Source of the DNA: Nioella aestuarii
Lineage (GTDB): Bacteria; Pseudomonadota; Alphaproteobacteria; Rhodobacterales; Rhodobacteraceae
Direction: 5' to 3'
NCBI RefSeq assembly: GCF_050896395.1
Contig: NZ_JBPBBA010000008.1
Span: forward strand, 1 to 64,000
Length of the DNA stretch: 64,000 nucleotides
The translations under genes were made by a program, and so were the position numbers. Positions 43,219-51,465 of the stretch are shown here, in pieces; the stretch's first letter is position 1; the number at the start of each line of letters is the position of its first letter. Below the pieces are notes generated by a model, which made no database searches, was not told the origin of the DNA, and worked only from the letters and a program-made list of their open reading frames with translations.

Positions 43219-43293
43219 TGGACACACCTTCTCGACTCGGAATAGGCAGTCTAAGGTTTTTCGCAGGGGATTGAAGGGGGCGAGGGCAGAAAA

Positions 43294-43551
43294 ATGACGC
43301 GATCGGAGAAAATCCGCGACCGGCTGGAACGCGCCTTTGCGCCTGGTCATCTGGAGGTGATTGACGAGAGCGAGAGCCACCGGGGCCATGCCGGATATCA
43401 GGATGGCGGTGAGAGCCATTTTCGCGTGGTGATCGGTGCAGATGCGTTGGTGCCGCTATCGCGAATCGCGCGTCATCGCGCTGTCCACCAAGCGATTGGC
43501 AAGGATTTGATGAATGAAATCCATGCCTTGTCTGTCGTGATCCAAGGCTGA
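43294..43551 (+). CDS. BolA family protein
   Basis: An 85-residue BolA-type protein: HLEVIDESESHRGH at 19-32 and SHFRVVIGADALVPLSRIARHRAVH at 41-65 form the class II KH-like fold with its conserved histidines. BolA proteins pair with monothiol glutaredoxins and influence iron-sulfur status and envelope shape. Divergent from the J-domain gene by 75 bp. Its stop is 2 bp from the convergent DUF4177 stop. Confidence 0.93.
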   Translation: MTRSEKIRDRLERAFAPGHLEVIDESESHRGHAGYQDGGESHFRVVIGADALVPLSRIARHRAVHQAIGKDLMNEIHALSVVIQG

Positions 43552-43553
43552 CC

Positions 43554-43967
43554 TTAGTCTGCCGCCGCAGCGCGAGGGCGCTCTTCCTCATCCGGTGCCG
43601 CGTCGTCGGATGGCGTGTCTGCCAGCTCTTCCTGCGGCTCTTCCCATGGCTCTGGATCGTCCTCTGGGGCGGTCAGGGCCAGGGGGTCTTCGACCTTTTC
43701 CAAGGCAAGGGGCTCTGGGGCTTCCTCGCCGTCTTCCAGCACCCGCCGAAAGATCAGCATATTGTGATAGACGGTCTGCTTGGAGGCGATTCCAGAGCGT
43801 TCCTCGGTGGGCAGAATATCGGCGCGGACATAGTCCCAGCCCTCGGCCCCAAGCTCGTTCATCAGGGTGGACAGCGCCAGCGCAAACCGGTCTTCAGCGC
43901 GTTTCACGCCCTTTGCCTTGAGCCCCCGATTTGGGGCTGGAACCACCTTGTATTCAAATCTGGTCAT
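43554..43967 (-). CDS. DUF4177-type protein with an acidic tail
   Basis: A 137-residue protein. The first 75 residues (FEYKVVPAP, LNELGAEGWDYV, HNMLIFRR) fit DUF4177, a small beta-rich domain of unknown role. The rest is an acidic, proline-rich tail (about 80-137), probably disordered. The ATG at 43967 starts right at the domain. A longer frame adds 21 unlike residues. Confidence 0.8.
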   Translation of the reverse strand: MTRFEYKVVPAPNRGLKAKGVKRAEDRFALALSTLMNELGAEGWDYVRADILPTEERSGIASKQTVYHNMLIFRRVLEDGEEAPEPLALEKVEDPLALTAPEDDPEPWEEPQEELADTPSDDAAPDEEERPRAAAAD

Positions 43968-44058
43968 GCTGGACCCTGACCTCTGAAAGCACGTGGGACA
44001 AATGATTAACGGCTCCAACCCGCCTGTCAAAGGGGGCCTTCAGAACCTGTCGCCCCCC

Positions 44059-44100
44059 GTACACCGGGCGTACACCCCCTGTACACCCCCCCGTGCATAC
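44059..44100. promoter_or_regulatory. 11-bp direct repeats (GTACACC iterons)
   Basis: GTACACC occurs at 44059, 44070 and 44081, and a degenerate GTGCATAC at 44093. The period is 11, 11 and 12 bp, close to one turn of DNA. It lies between the divergent DUF4177 and DUF4087 genes, where both promoters must be. The pattern suggests a regulator that binds one DNA face cooperatively. The regulator is unknown. Confidence 0.55.
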
Positions 44101-44200
44101 AAACGGGCGCACAGGATCGGAAAAGAAGCTGGTTAAGGGTGCAGATCGGCAGAGTATGACCCCGGTTGATCCCGAGCGGCTCCACGGGCATTCTAACCCC

Positions 44201-44587
44201 ATGAAACAGTACAGCTTTGCCGTGATCTTCTCTCTCATCGCCGTGCCCGCCGCCGCCGAAACGCGCTGTGGCTGGTTCACAAACCCGACGCCAGCCAATG
44301 TCTTCCTTGACGATGCCCATGGTGGTTGGACGCTGTCTGCCCAAGGCCGCGGCGGGGCGCCGGGATTTGACGATGCCTGGTCCGCGGAAGGCAGCCCGGT
44401 CGAATGGGTGCAGATGCATCCGGCAGGGTATGGATATGGCTGCGCCTGCATAGAGGGCGATTTCGGCCCCATCGGCAGCCAGGAGGTGCTGGAGGTGCGG
44501 CGCTACTGGCATCGTCCGTTGGATGCCTGCGCCAGCGACCCTGCGCTTGAGGAGCGGGATCTGGTCCCGATGTGGGAGGGGGAGTAG
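44201..44587 (+). CDS. DUF4087 family secreted protein
   Basis: A 128-residue protein with a signal peptide (hydrophobic 5-17, cleavage after AAA near 19). The mature part matches DUF4087: RCGWFTNPTPANVFL, DAHGGWTLSAQG and GYGYGCACI, with a CAC pair and a late cysteine likely to form disulfides in the periplasm. Function unknown. The ATG at 44201 is used. The longer frame from 44093 runs through the iteron region. Confidence 0.82.
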   Translation: MKQYSFAVIFSLIAVPAAAETRCGWFTNPTPANVFLDDAHGGWTLSAQGRGGAPGFDDAWSAEGSPVEWVQMHPAGYGYGCACIEGDFGPIGSQEVLEVRRYWHRPLDACASDPALEERDLVPMWEGE

Positions 44588-44633
44588 CTGCGGCAGGTGG
44601 AGAGCGCTTCCGTTGTACCCCCAAACCTGTCCT

Positions 44634-44716
44634 TCCCGCGAAAGCGGAAACCTGTTGCGTTGTGCTCTATTTTGGTGAGGTCCCCGCTTCCGCGGGGATG
44701 ACAGGCTTTCGCGGGA
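44634..44716. repeat. REP-like inverted repeat between the DUF4087 gene and gatB
   Basis: TCCCGCGAAAGC (44634-44645) and GCTTTCGCGGGA (44705-44716) form a 12-bp perfect pair. Inside lies a tight hairpin CCCCGC-TTCC-GCGGGG (44682-44697). Similar CCCGCGAAAGCGGG palindromes are common between convergent genes in many proteobacteria. It separates the convergent DUF4087 and gatB stops and may end both transcripts. Confidence 0.7.
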
Positions 44717-44739
44717 GGGCGTTGCGCGCGTGGCTGGCC

Positions 44740-46254
44740 TTACTCGGCCAGCTTCTTCGCCACCAGTTCATTCACCGCCTTGGGGTTGGCCTTGCCGCCG
44801 GTGGCCTTCATCACCTGACCCACGAACCAGCCCGCAAGCTTGGGATTTTCTTTGGCCTTGGCAACCTGGGCGGGGTTGGCGGCGATGATCTCGTCCACCG
44901 CGGCCTCGATCGCGCCGGTATCCGTCACCTGCTTCATGCCGCGCGCTTCGACGATCTCTTCGGGGTCGCCGCCTTCGGTATAGACGATCTCGAACAGATC
45001 CTTGGCGATCTTGCCGGAAATGGCGTCTGATTTGATCAGGCGGATGATGCCGGCCAGTTGCTTTGGCGAAACCGGGCTATCCGTGATGTCTGCGTCGTCT
45101 TTCTTGAGGCGGCCGAAGAGCTCGTTGATCACCCAGTTGGCAGAGAGCTTGCCATCGCCGGCGTCGGCTGCAACGGCTTCGAAATACGCGGCATCGGCGG
45201 TTTCGGCGGTCAGAACGGACGCGTCGTAATCGCTCAGGCCGAAATCGGCGATGAAGCGGGCCTTCTTGGCGTCGGGCAGTTCGGGCAGGTTGGCTGCGAT
45301 GTCATCGACCCAGGCTTGCTCAATTTCCAGCGGCAGGAGGTCGGGATCGGGGAAGTAGCGGTAATCATGCGCCTCTTCCTTTGACCGCATGGACCGGGTC
45401 TCGTTCTTATCTGGGTCATAGAGCCGGGTTTCCTGATCGACTGTGCCACCGCCTTCAACGATCTTTATCTGGCGGCGCGCTTCATACTCAATCGCGGCCT
45501 GGATGAAGCGCATGGAGTTCATGTTCTTGATTTCGCAACGCGTGCCGAGGTGGGAGAAATCGCCGGTTTCGCGGTATTTCTCATAGGCCCCGGGCGTGCA
45601 GATCGAGACGTTCACATCGGCGCGCAGGTTGCCGTTTTGCATGTTGCCATCGCAGGTCCCGAGATAGCGCAGGATCTGGCGCAGCTTGACCACGTAGGCC
45701 GCGGCCTCTTCAGGGCCGCGGATATCGGGGCGCGAGACGATCTCCATCAGCGCAACGCCGGTGCGGTTGAGATCGACGAAGGACATGGCCGGGTCCATGT
45801 CGTGGATCGACTTGCCCGCATCCTGTTCCAGGTGGATGCGCTCGATGCGGACCAGACGCGCGGTGCCGTCGCCCATTTCAACGAGCACTTCGCCTTCGCC
45901 CACAATGGGGTGGTAAAGCTGGGAAATCTGGTAGCCCTGCGGCAGGTCGGGATAGAAATAGTTCTTACGGTCGAAGGCGGAGAAGAGGTTGATCTCGGCC
46001 TTGAGCCCGAGCCCGGTGCGCACCGCCTGCGCCACGCAAAACTCGTTGATCACGGGAAGCATGCCGGGCATCCCTGCGTCCACAAAGGCCACGTTCGAAT
46101 TGGGTTCCGCCCCAAAACTGGTCGAGGCACCGGAAAAGAGCTTGGAATTGGAGGAGACCTGGGCGTGGACCTCCATCCCGATCACGAGTTCCCAATCCTG
46201 CTTCGCGCCGGCGATTACTTTGGGTTTCGGGGTCTCATAGGTCAGGTCGAGCAT
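44740..46254 (-). CDS. gatB: Asp-tRNA(Asn)/Glu-tRNA(Gln) amidotransferase subunit B
   Basis: A 504-residue GatB. With GatA and GatC it converts mischarged Glu-tRNA(Gln) or Asp-tRNA(Asn) to the amidated forms. WELVIGMEVHAQ opens the cradle domain, followed by LFSAFDRKNYFYPDLPQGYQISQ, a family signature, and the C-terminal GatB/Yqey helical domain ending GGKANPKAVNELV. gatA and gatC are not nearby. Confidence 0.96.
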   Translation of the reverse strand: MLDLTYETPKPKVIAGAKQDWELVIGMEVHAQVSSNSKLFSGASTSFGAEPNSNVAFVDAGMPGMLPVINEFCVAQAVRTGLGLKAEINLFSAFDRKNYFYPDLPQGYQISQLYHPIVGEGEVLVEMGDGTARLVRIERIHLEQDAGKSIHDMDPAMSFVDLNRTGVALMEIVSRPDIRGPEEAAAYVVKLRQILRYLGTCDGNMQNGNLRADVNVSICTPGAYEKYRETGDFSHLGTRCEIKNMNSMRFIQAAIEYEARRQIKIVEGGGTVDQETRLYDPDKNETRSMRSKEEAHDYRYFPDPDLLPLEIEQAWVDDIAANLPELPDAKKARFIADFGLSDYDASVLTAETADAAYFEAVAADAGDGKLSANWVINELFGRLKKDDADITDSPVSPKQLAGIIRLIKSDAISGKIAKDLFEIVYTEGGDPEEIVEARGMKQVTDTGAIEAAVDEIIAANPAQVAKAKENPKLAGWFVGQVMKATGGKANPKAVNELVAKKLAE

Positions 46255-46322
46255 GGGGCGGTCTCCGGTTGAACGCTACGGGTTCTAGGGCAGGGGAGGC
46301 AGGGGAGCAAGAGGGTGTGGGC

Positions 46323-46415
46323 GGGGTTTCGCCGCGCATTGCGCGTCGACCGGCGGGCGGCCCGTCTCAACCCCCGGCTTACGCCGGAGGCCTCACCGGG
46401 CCGCGTTGCCACGGG
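46323..46415 (+). repeat. Dispersed intergenic repeat, copy 3
   Basis: Shares GGTTTCGCCGCGC, TGCGCGTCGACC, GGGCGGCCC-TCTCAACCCCC, a CCGGC-TTAC-GCCGG hairpin and GGGCCGCGTTGCCACGGG with copies 1 and 2, but lacks their ATATCGGGA end. As between copies 1 and 2, the central stem has changed sequence while staying paired. Confidence 0.75.
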
Positions 46416-46467
46416 CGTGTGGAGAGGGCGGTATACTGGGTCGGAGGGAGTGCGTGTTTTGCGCGCA

Positions 46468-46504
46468 GGATGCCTCCAGCGGGAGGGTTGGGGCCAAGAA
46501 GAAG
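46468..46504 (+). repeat. Short CTCC-GGGAG element, copy 2
   Basis: GGATGCCTCCAGCGGGAGGG followed by TTGGGGCCAAGAAGAAG. Related to 12151-12187 with the same GGATGCCTCC start and AAGAAGAA end. The T-rich part is degraded here, so terminator activity is doubtful. Confidence 0.5.
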
Positions 46505-46615
46505 CGGGATCGGCGGGGGATTGCCGGATTTGGGGTGCTGAGAGGGGGGGAGGCTTTGCAAAGGCTGCGCAGGGGCGCAGAGAAGCGCGGTCTGAAACAT
46601 CTTGTGAGTCTGGCC

Positions 46616-47197
46616 ATGCGGCTGTCTTCCATCGTTCTGGGGCTTCTGGCCCTTTCCGTCCTGTCGGCCTGCGCCACGACGCAGCCGAATCCTGAAACAC
46701 TTCCCGCCACGCGATGGGATCACCGGCCCGAGGCCGAGATCTGGACCCGCGCCTCCATCGAGATGCTGGAGGGGGATGCGTCGGTTCTGACGGCGATTGT
46801 GCCCGCGGATGCGGAGGTTTGGTGCCCGGGATATGAAACCGCCAGCGCGGCGGACCGGGCGGCGTTCTGGGTGGGGTTTGTCTCGGCCCTGGCGCGCTAT
46901 GAAAGCACCTGGGAGCCTGAGGCGGTCGGGGGCGGCGGGCGCTGGTTCGGGCTGATGCAGATCTCGCCCGCCACGGCGCGCTATCGCGGCTGCGAGGCCG
47001 GGTCCGGTGCAGAGCTGACCGACGGGGCCGCCAATCTGCGCTGTGCGCTTCGTATCATGGCTGAGACGGTGCCGCGCGACGGGGTGGTGAGCCAGGGAAG
47101 CCGCGGTGTCGCCGCCGATTGGGGGCCGATGCGGCAGGCGCATGTAAACACAGAGATGCGCGACTGGCTGCACCAGCAAAGCTATTGCCAGGGCTAG
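46616..47197 (+). CDS. Lipoprotein lytic transglycosylase, first of a tandem pair
   Basis: A 193-residue protein. Lipobox with C19 (LSAC) follows a short signal. The SLT-type catalytic domain has the likely catalytic E96 in LARYESTWEP, then GGGGRWFGLMQISPATARY, the GLMQ motif of the family, and paired cysteines (YRGCEAG; NLRCALR). It would cleave glycan strands from the membrane. No good SD precedes 46616. A GTG at 46604 is possible. The paralogue follows 55 bp later. Confidence 0.85.
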   Translation: MRLSSIVLGLLALSVLSACATTQPNPETLPATRWDHRPEAEIWTRASIEMLEGDASVLTAIVPADAEVWCPGYETASAADRAAFWVGFVSALARYESTWEPEAVGGGGRWFGLMQISPATARYRGCEAGSGAELTDGAANLRCALRIMAETVPRDGVVSQGSRGVAADWGPMRQAHVNTEMRDWLHQQSYCQG

Positions 47198-47252
47198 GCG
47201 CTTGAAACGGCGGGCCAGGGCGGGCAGCATGGGGGCCGAGAGGAGCTGCGCG

Positions 47253-47915
47253 ATGCGTGCACTGATGCTCTGTGTCCTCATGTTTATCCCGGCCTTTGCC
47301 ACGGCGCAGGGCCTGGCCCCGATGGGCAGCCCGGCGCCTGTGCCGCGACCAGGATTTGCGCCAGAGGCGAGCCCGGTTCCCTTGCCGCGCCCGGCTTTGG
47401 CGGTGCCATCCCTTCATTGGGATGACCTGCGCCCCGGCATGGAAGCGCCGGCGCGCCCCGGTTGGGGGCCGGCGCTGTTTCGGGCCGTGCTGGCGCAGGA
47501 GGGTCTGCTGGACGTGGTGCCGGAAGATATCGACACCTGGTGCCCGGCCTATGCCGAGGCTGGCCCCGATCAGCGGGCGGCGTTTTGGGCCGGACTCGTG
47601 TCAGCGCTGAGCTGGTACGAGAGCACACACCGGCCGGATGCGGTTGGCGGCGGAGGGCGCTGGTTTGGGCTCGTGCAGATTTCACCCGCCACGGCGCGCT
47701 ATCGCGGTTGCGCTGTGGGCACGGGGGAAGCGTTGATGAACGGTGCGGCGAACCTGCGTTGCGCCGTGCGGATCATGGCGCAGAACGTGGAACGCGATGG
47801 CGTCGTGTCGCGCGGAATGCGGGGCGTGGCGGCGGAATGGGGGCCGTTTCACAGCAGCCAGCGACGCGAAGGGATGCGGGCCTGGGTATCGGAGCAGGCC
47901 TATTGCAGCGGCTAG
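47253..47915 (+). CDS. Secreted lytic transglycosylase, second of a tandem pair
   Basis: A 220-residue protein with a non-lipidated signal peptide (MLCVLMFIPAFATAQG), a proline-rich spacer (about 24-50), then an SLT domain closely matching the upstream gene: E123 in SWYESTHRP and GGGGRWFGLVQISPATARYRGC. Its release from the membrane, against the lipoprotein form of its twin, suggests divided work. The ATG at 47253 has an AGGAG SD. The stop overlaps the convergent gene by 4 nt. Confidence 0.87.
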   Translation: MRALMLCVLMFIPAFATAQGLAPMGSPAPVPRPGFAPEASPVPLPRPALAVPSLHWDDLRPGMEAPARPGWGPALFRAVLAQEGLLDVVPEDIDTWCPAYAEAGPDQRAAFWAGLVSALSWYESTHRPDAVGGGGRWFGLVQISPATARYRGCAVGTGEALMNGAANLRCAVRIMAQNVERDGVVSRGMRGVAAEWGPFHSSQRREGMRAWVSEQAYCSG

Positions 47916-48331
47916 AGCGCACGCACCGGAATGCCCCGATCCGTGGTTTCGCGGATCAGCGCGATCGTGTTGTGCAACACCTGCTGAGGCAGCATGATCT
48001 CATCGCCAGAGAGTAGCACGATCGTGGCATGGTCAGCGCCAAGCCGAAGGTGATCGACGCGGGACAGCGGCAGGCTGCGCCGGGAGAACCCGTTGAAGAT
48101 CGACAGGCTGCGCGCGCTATAGTCGATGCCATAGGACGGCCGCAGAGCGATCTGCAATACGCAGATCAGGATACAGGGGGTCAGCAGGGCCCAAACCCAG
48201 ATCGGCGCCGTGCGATCAGCCGCCACGGCCAGCATCATGAGGCCAGAGACCAGCCCCATCCAGGCCAGCCCGGAGCGTTGATGCTCCAAATATGTGTAGC
48301 GCTTGGACATGGGACGATGGTGCCGTCCCAT
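47912..48331 (-). CDS. Small membrane protein of unknown function
   Basis: A 139-residue protein with two transmembrane segments (about 24-42 and 48-66) and a C-terminal soluble part (about 70-139) that resembles a short PH-like or YdbT-type beta domain (IDYSARSLSIFNGFSRRSLPLSRVDHLRLG). The start at 48331 has AAAAGGA. An ATG at 48310 is the alternative. It lies 46 bp downstream of pepN on the same strand and may be read from it. Confidence 0.7.
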   Translation of the reverse strand: MGRHHRPMSKRYTYLEHQRSGLAWMGLVSGLMMLAVAADRTAPIWVWALLTPCILICVLQIALRPSYGIDYSARSLSIFNGFSRRSLPLSRVDHLRLGADHATIVLLSGDEIMLPQQVLHNTIALIRETTDRGIPVRAL

Positions 48332-48377
48332 TCGGTCCTTTTCATGGCGATGACACGGTGAACGCGTGGAATTGCGG

Positions 48378-50948
48378 TCAGTCTGTCCGCATCCGCCCCA
48401 CCATCTCGGCCAGATCCCGGCTGAGCCCGTCAGCGTCTGCAATGCGGCTGAGCTGATCGCGGATCAGCGCCTGCCGGTCAGCATCGTAGCGCCGCCAGGT
48501 TTCAAACGCCGTGGACATTCGGGCAGCGGTCTGTGGGTTGGCCTTGTCGAGGCGCAGCAACCAGTCGGCCAGGAACGCGTAGCCCGCGCCCGAAGGATCA
48601 TGGAACCCGGCCGGGTTGGCGGCGGTTATCCCGCCGATGACGGACCGGAAGCGATTGGGGTTTTTCCAATCGAAATCAGGGTGCTCTGTAAGGATCTTAG
48701 CGCGATTGACAGCATCCTCAGGAGCCGCATGTGCGACCTGCATCATGAACCACTTGTCCATTACAAGCCGGTCGCCATGCCATTGTTCATGGAACCGCGC
48801 GGCGACGTCTGTATCGCCGGCATCCAGCAGGCAGGCGAATGCGGCGAGTTGGTCGGTCATGTTTGTGGCAGCGTCATACTGAGCGCGGGCGCGGAGGGGG
48901 CCGTCCAGAAGGGACAGGAAACGCAGTGCGCAATTGCGCAAGGACCGTTTGCCAGCCGGGCCCGCATCGGAACTGTATGGGCCATCCGTAACCATCTGAT
49001 CGTATACGGTTTCAAGTGTCTCTCGCCCCGCCTCGGCAATCGTGGTTGTGAGCGTTTTTCTGGTGGCATGAATGCGGGTTGGATCGGGAACCAGCCCTGC
49101 CTCTACACAGCCTTGTGCGATGTCGTCTTCCGACGGCAGCGCCAGCACCTGGGCGCGGAAGGCAGGGTCCAGCGTATCGTTGCCCGCAACCCGGACCAGC
49201 GCGTCAAGATAAGCCTGCGCCGGTGGGGTGTCGTCGGTCAGCATCGCCATCAGCGTTTCCCGGCTGAGAGAGCGCCCGGCTTCCCACATGTTGAACGGGT
49301 CGGTGTCATAGGCCAGAAGCAGCGCCCGATCCTCGAAACTGGGGGTGTGATCGAGGATCACGGGCGCGGAAAAGCCACGCAGGATCGAGGGCACGGGGCG
49401 CGATTTCAGGCCGTGGAACTGGAAGGCCTGTCGCGTCTCGGTCAGCTCCAGCACGCGGGTTGGCTCTACCTCAGCACCACTGCTGTCCAGCAGGCCGATG
49501 GCAACTGGGATCACCTGTGGCTGTTTGTCTGGCTGGCCTGGTGTCGGCTTTGTTTCCTGTTTGAATTCAATTCTGTAGGTTCCGTTACTAAAGTCACTTT
49601 TGACGCTGAGTCGCGGCGTGCCCGCCTGGGAATACCAGCGCTTGAACTGGGTCAGATCACGGCCTGTGGCCTCTTCGAACACGGCCAGCCAGTCCTCGAT
49701 CGTTGCGGCGTCGCCGTCATGGCGGGTAAAGTAGAGGTCAAGCGCCTTGGAATACCCGTCATCGCCCACCAACCGCTTCAGCATCCCGATCACCTCGGCG
49801 CCTTTTTCGTAGACTGTCGCGGTATAGAAATTGTTGATCTCGACGAAGCTTTCAGGCCGGACAGGGTGCGCAAGCGGCCCTGCATCCTCTCGAAACTGGC
49901 GGGCGCGCAATTGCAGCACGTTGTCGATGCGCTGCACGGCCGCGCCGCGCATGTCACCGGAAAACTGCTGGTCGCGGAAGACGGTCAACCCTTCCTTCAG
50001 GCAAAGCTGAAACCAGTCGCGGCAGGTGATGCGGTTGCCGGTCCAGTTGTGAAAATATTCATGGGCGATGATGGCCTCGATAAACTCATAGTCTCGGTCG
50101 GTGGCGGTTTCGGGGCTGGCCAGAACGTATTTGGAGTTGAAGATGTTCAGCCCCTTGTTTTCCATCGCGCCCATGTTGAAATCATCGACAGCAACGATAT
50201 TGAACACGTCGAGATCGTATTCACGTCCATAGACGTCCTCGTCCCATTTCATGGACCGCTTAAGAGCCCCCATGGCATAGTGGGTTTTGTCCTCGTCCCC
50301 GCGCCGGACCCAGATGTTGAGCGCCACGGGTCGGCCCGACATGGTCATAAAATGATCGGAATAGGACAGCAGATCACCGGCGACGAGGGCAAACAGATAG
50401 GCGGGTTTGGGCCAGGGATCGTGCCATTCGGCCACCGGCCCGTGCCGCTCTACCGGGTTGCCGTTCGACAGAAGCACCGGCATCGGCGAATGGATGCGCA
50501 CCGTGAAGGGGGCCATGACATCGGGGCGGTCAGGGTAGTAGGTGATCTTGCGGAAGCCCTGCGCCTCGCATTGGGTGCAGTACATGCCGCCCGACATATA
50601 GAGACCCTCTAGCGCGGTGTTGTCAGCCGGGGCAATCTCTACCTCTGCCTCCCAGATGAACGCCTCATCCGGCAGACGGTCGGCGGGAATGGTCAGGGCG
50701 GTCTCGGTCCGCTGGTATTCGTTTTCCGACAGGCTTACCCCGTCAATGCTGGCCGAAATCAGCGTCAGCTGTTCACCATCCAGATGCAGATCGCCCTTCG
50801 TGGAGGCCGGGTTACGGAAGAACCGGATCCGGGATGTCACGCGCGTGGCCTTCGGGTCGAGGGTGAAGTCCAGTTCCACCAGCTCGATCAGCCAATTGGG
50901 CGGTGTATAGTCGGAAAGGTGAATGGTCTGCGGGGCAGCGTCGCGCAT
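48378..50948 (-). CDS. pepN: Aminopeptidase N (M1 family)
   Basis: An 856-residue zinc aminopeptidase for general peptide turnover. The substrate-binding GAMEN is at 260-264, zinc motif HEYFH at 296-300 and the third ligand E319 (LKEGLTV). Full-length bacterial PepN with N-terminal beta saddle, thermolysin-like domain and C-terminal helical domain. The start at 50948 has an AGGAG SD 7 nt upstream. A longer frame reaches into the divergent VOC gene. Confidence 0.96.
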   Translation of the reverse strand: MRDAAPQTIHLSDYTPPNWLIELVELDFTLDPKATRVTSRIRFFRNPASTKGDLHLDGEQLTLISASIDGVSLSENEYQRTETALTIPADRLPDEAFIWEAEVEIAPADNTALEGLYMSGGMYCTQCEAQGFRKITYYPDRPDVMAPFTVRIHSPMPVLLSNGNPVERHGPVAEWHDPWPKPAYLFALVAGDLLSYSDHFMTMSGRPVALNIWVRRGDEDKTHYAMGALKRSMKWDEDVYGREYDLDVFNIVAVDDFNMGAMENKGLNIFNSKYVLASPETATDRDYEFIEAIIAHEYFHNWTGNRITCRDWFQLCLKEGLTVFRDQQFSGDMRGAAVQRIDNVLQLRARQFREDAGPLAHPVRPESFVEINNFYTATVYEKGAEVIGMLKRLVGDDGYSKALDLYFTRHDGDAATIEDWLAVFEEATGRDLTQFKRWYSQAGTPRLSVKSDFSNGTYRIEFKQETKPTPGQPDKQPQVIPVAIGLLDSSGAEVEPTRVLELTETRQAFQFHGLKSRPVPSILRGFSAPVILDHTPSFEDRALLLAYDTDPFNMWEAGRSLSRETLMAMLTDDTPPAQAYLDALVRVAGNDTLDPAFRAQVLALPSEDDIAQGCVEAGLVPDPTRIHATRKTLTTTIAEAGRETLETVYDQMVTDGPYSSDAGPAGKRSLRNCALRFLSLLDGPLRARAQYDAATNMTDQLAAFACLLDAGDTDVAARFHEQWHGDRLVMDKWFMMQVAHAAPEDAVNRAKILTEHPDFDWKNPNRFRSVIGGITAANPAGFHDPSGAGYAFLADWLLRLDKANPQTAARMSTAFETWRRYDADRQALIRDQLSRIADADGLSRDLAEMVGRMRTD

Positions 50949-51011
50949 CGGGGTCTCCTGCATTGGATCACTGCAAGGTTTCGTAACGCGCGCGCAGGCG
51001 CAAGAGGCATG

Positions 51012-51029
51012 CTGACAGAATGCTGTCAG
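51012..51029. promoter_or_regulatory. Palindromic operator candidate before the VOC-WYL pair
   Basis: CTGACAG-AATG-CTGTCAG is a perfect 7-bp palindrome, and another TGACAG follows at 51037-51042. It lies 55 bp before the VOC gene in the gap divergent from pepN. TGACAG/CTGTCA sites are the type expected for YafY-like WYL regulators, and such a regulator is encoded in the operon it precedes. Confidence 0.6.
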
Positions 51030-51083
51030 TAGGGGTGTGACAGACAGGGTGCATTCGATACGCTCACCTGAAAGGATAAAGTG

Positions 51084-51461
51084 ATGAGTTTCGCCCCCGC
51101 CCACACCACCGTCTGGATTGAACTGCCGATCAGTGATTTGACCGCTGCGATGGCATTTTATGCCAAGGCCACTGGCCTGAACCTGAAGCGCGAACAAATG
51201 GGCCCGAATGAAACGGCGATTTTCCAGGCCGCCGATTTCGCGAGCGGTGTCGCCGGTCATCTCTACGAGGGCAAACCCGCAGGCGATGGCACTGGCCCGA
51301 CGGTGCATCTGGCCACACAGGGCAAGCTGGAGGATGCCATTGGCCGCGTGACGGAGGCCGGCGGCGCCGTTGTGTCACCGATCATCGAGATACCAGCAGG
51401 CCGCTTCTTCTATGCCACTGATCCCGATGGCAATTCCATCGGCCTGTTCGAGGCATCGTAA
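51084..51461 (+). CDS. VOC family (glyoxalase-like) protein
   Basis: A 125-residue vicinal-oxygen-chelate protein: WIELPISDLTAAMAFYAKATGL at 11-32 and FFYATDPDGNSIGLFE near 107-122 are the family's repeats. Metal-site residues are hard to fix by eye. Members include lyases, dioxygenases and resistance proteins, so no substrate is named. An AAAGGA SD precedes the ATG. The WYL regulator gene starts 5 nt after its stop. Confidence 0.88.
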   Translation: MSFAPAHTTVWIELPISDLTAAMAFYAKATGLNLKREQMGPNETAIFQAADFASGVAGHLYEGKPAGDGTGPTVHLATQGKLEDAIGRVTEAGGAVVSPIIEIPAGRFFYATDPDGNSIGLFEAS

Positions 51462-51465
51462 CCCG

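Larger units (their letters stand above)
46255..46615. other. Repeat-containing gap between gatB and the transglycosylase pair
   Basis: A 361-bp gap with dispersed repeat copy 3 (46323-46415) and a short CTCC-GGGAG element (46468-46504). Frames crossing it are Arg/Pro-rich translations of the repeat. It must hold the divergent promoters of gatB and the first transglycosylase, but I cannot identify them. Confidence 0.6.

Noticed and set aside
48366..50612. 748-codon plus-strand frame opposite pepN
   Set aside because: Antisense of a complete M1 aminopeptidase with all motifs. No start signal or family features.
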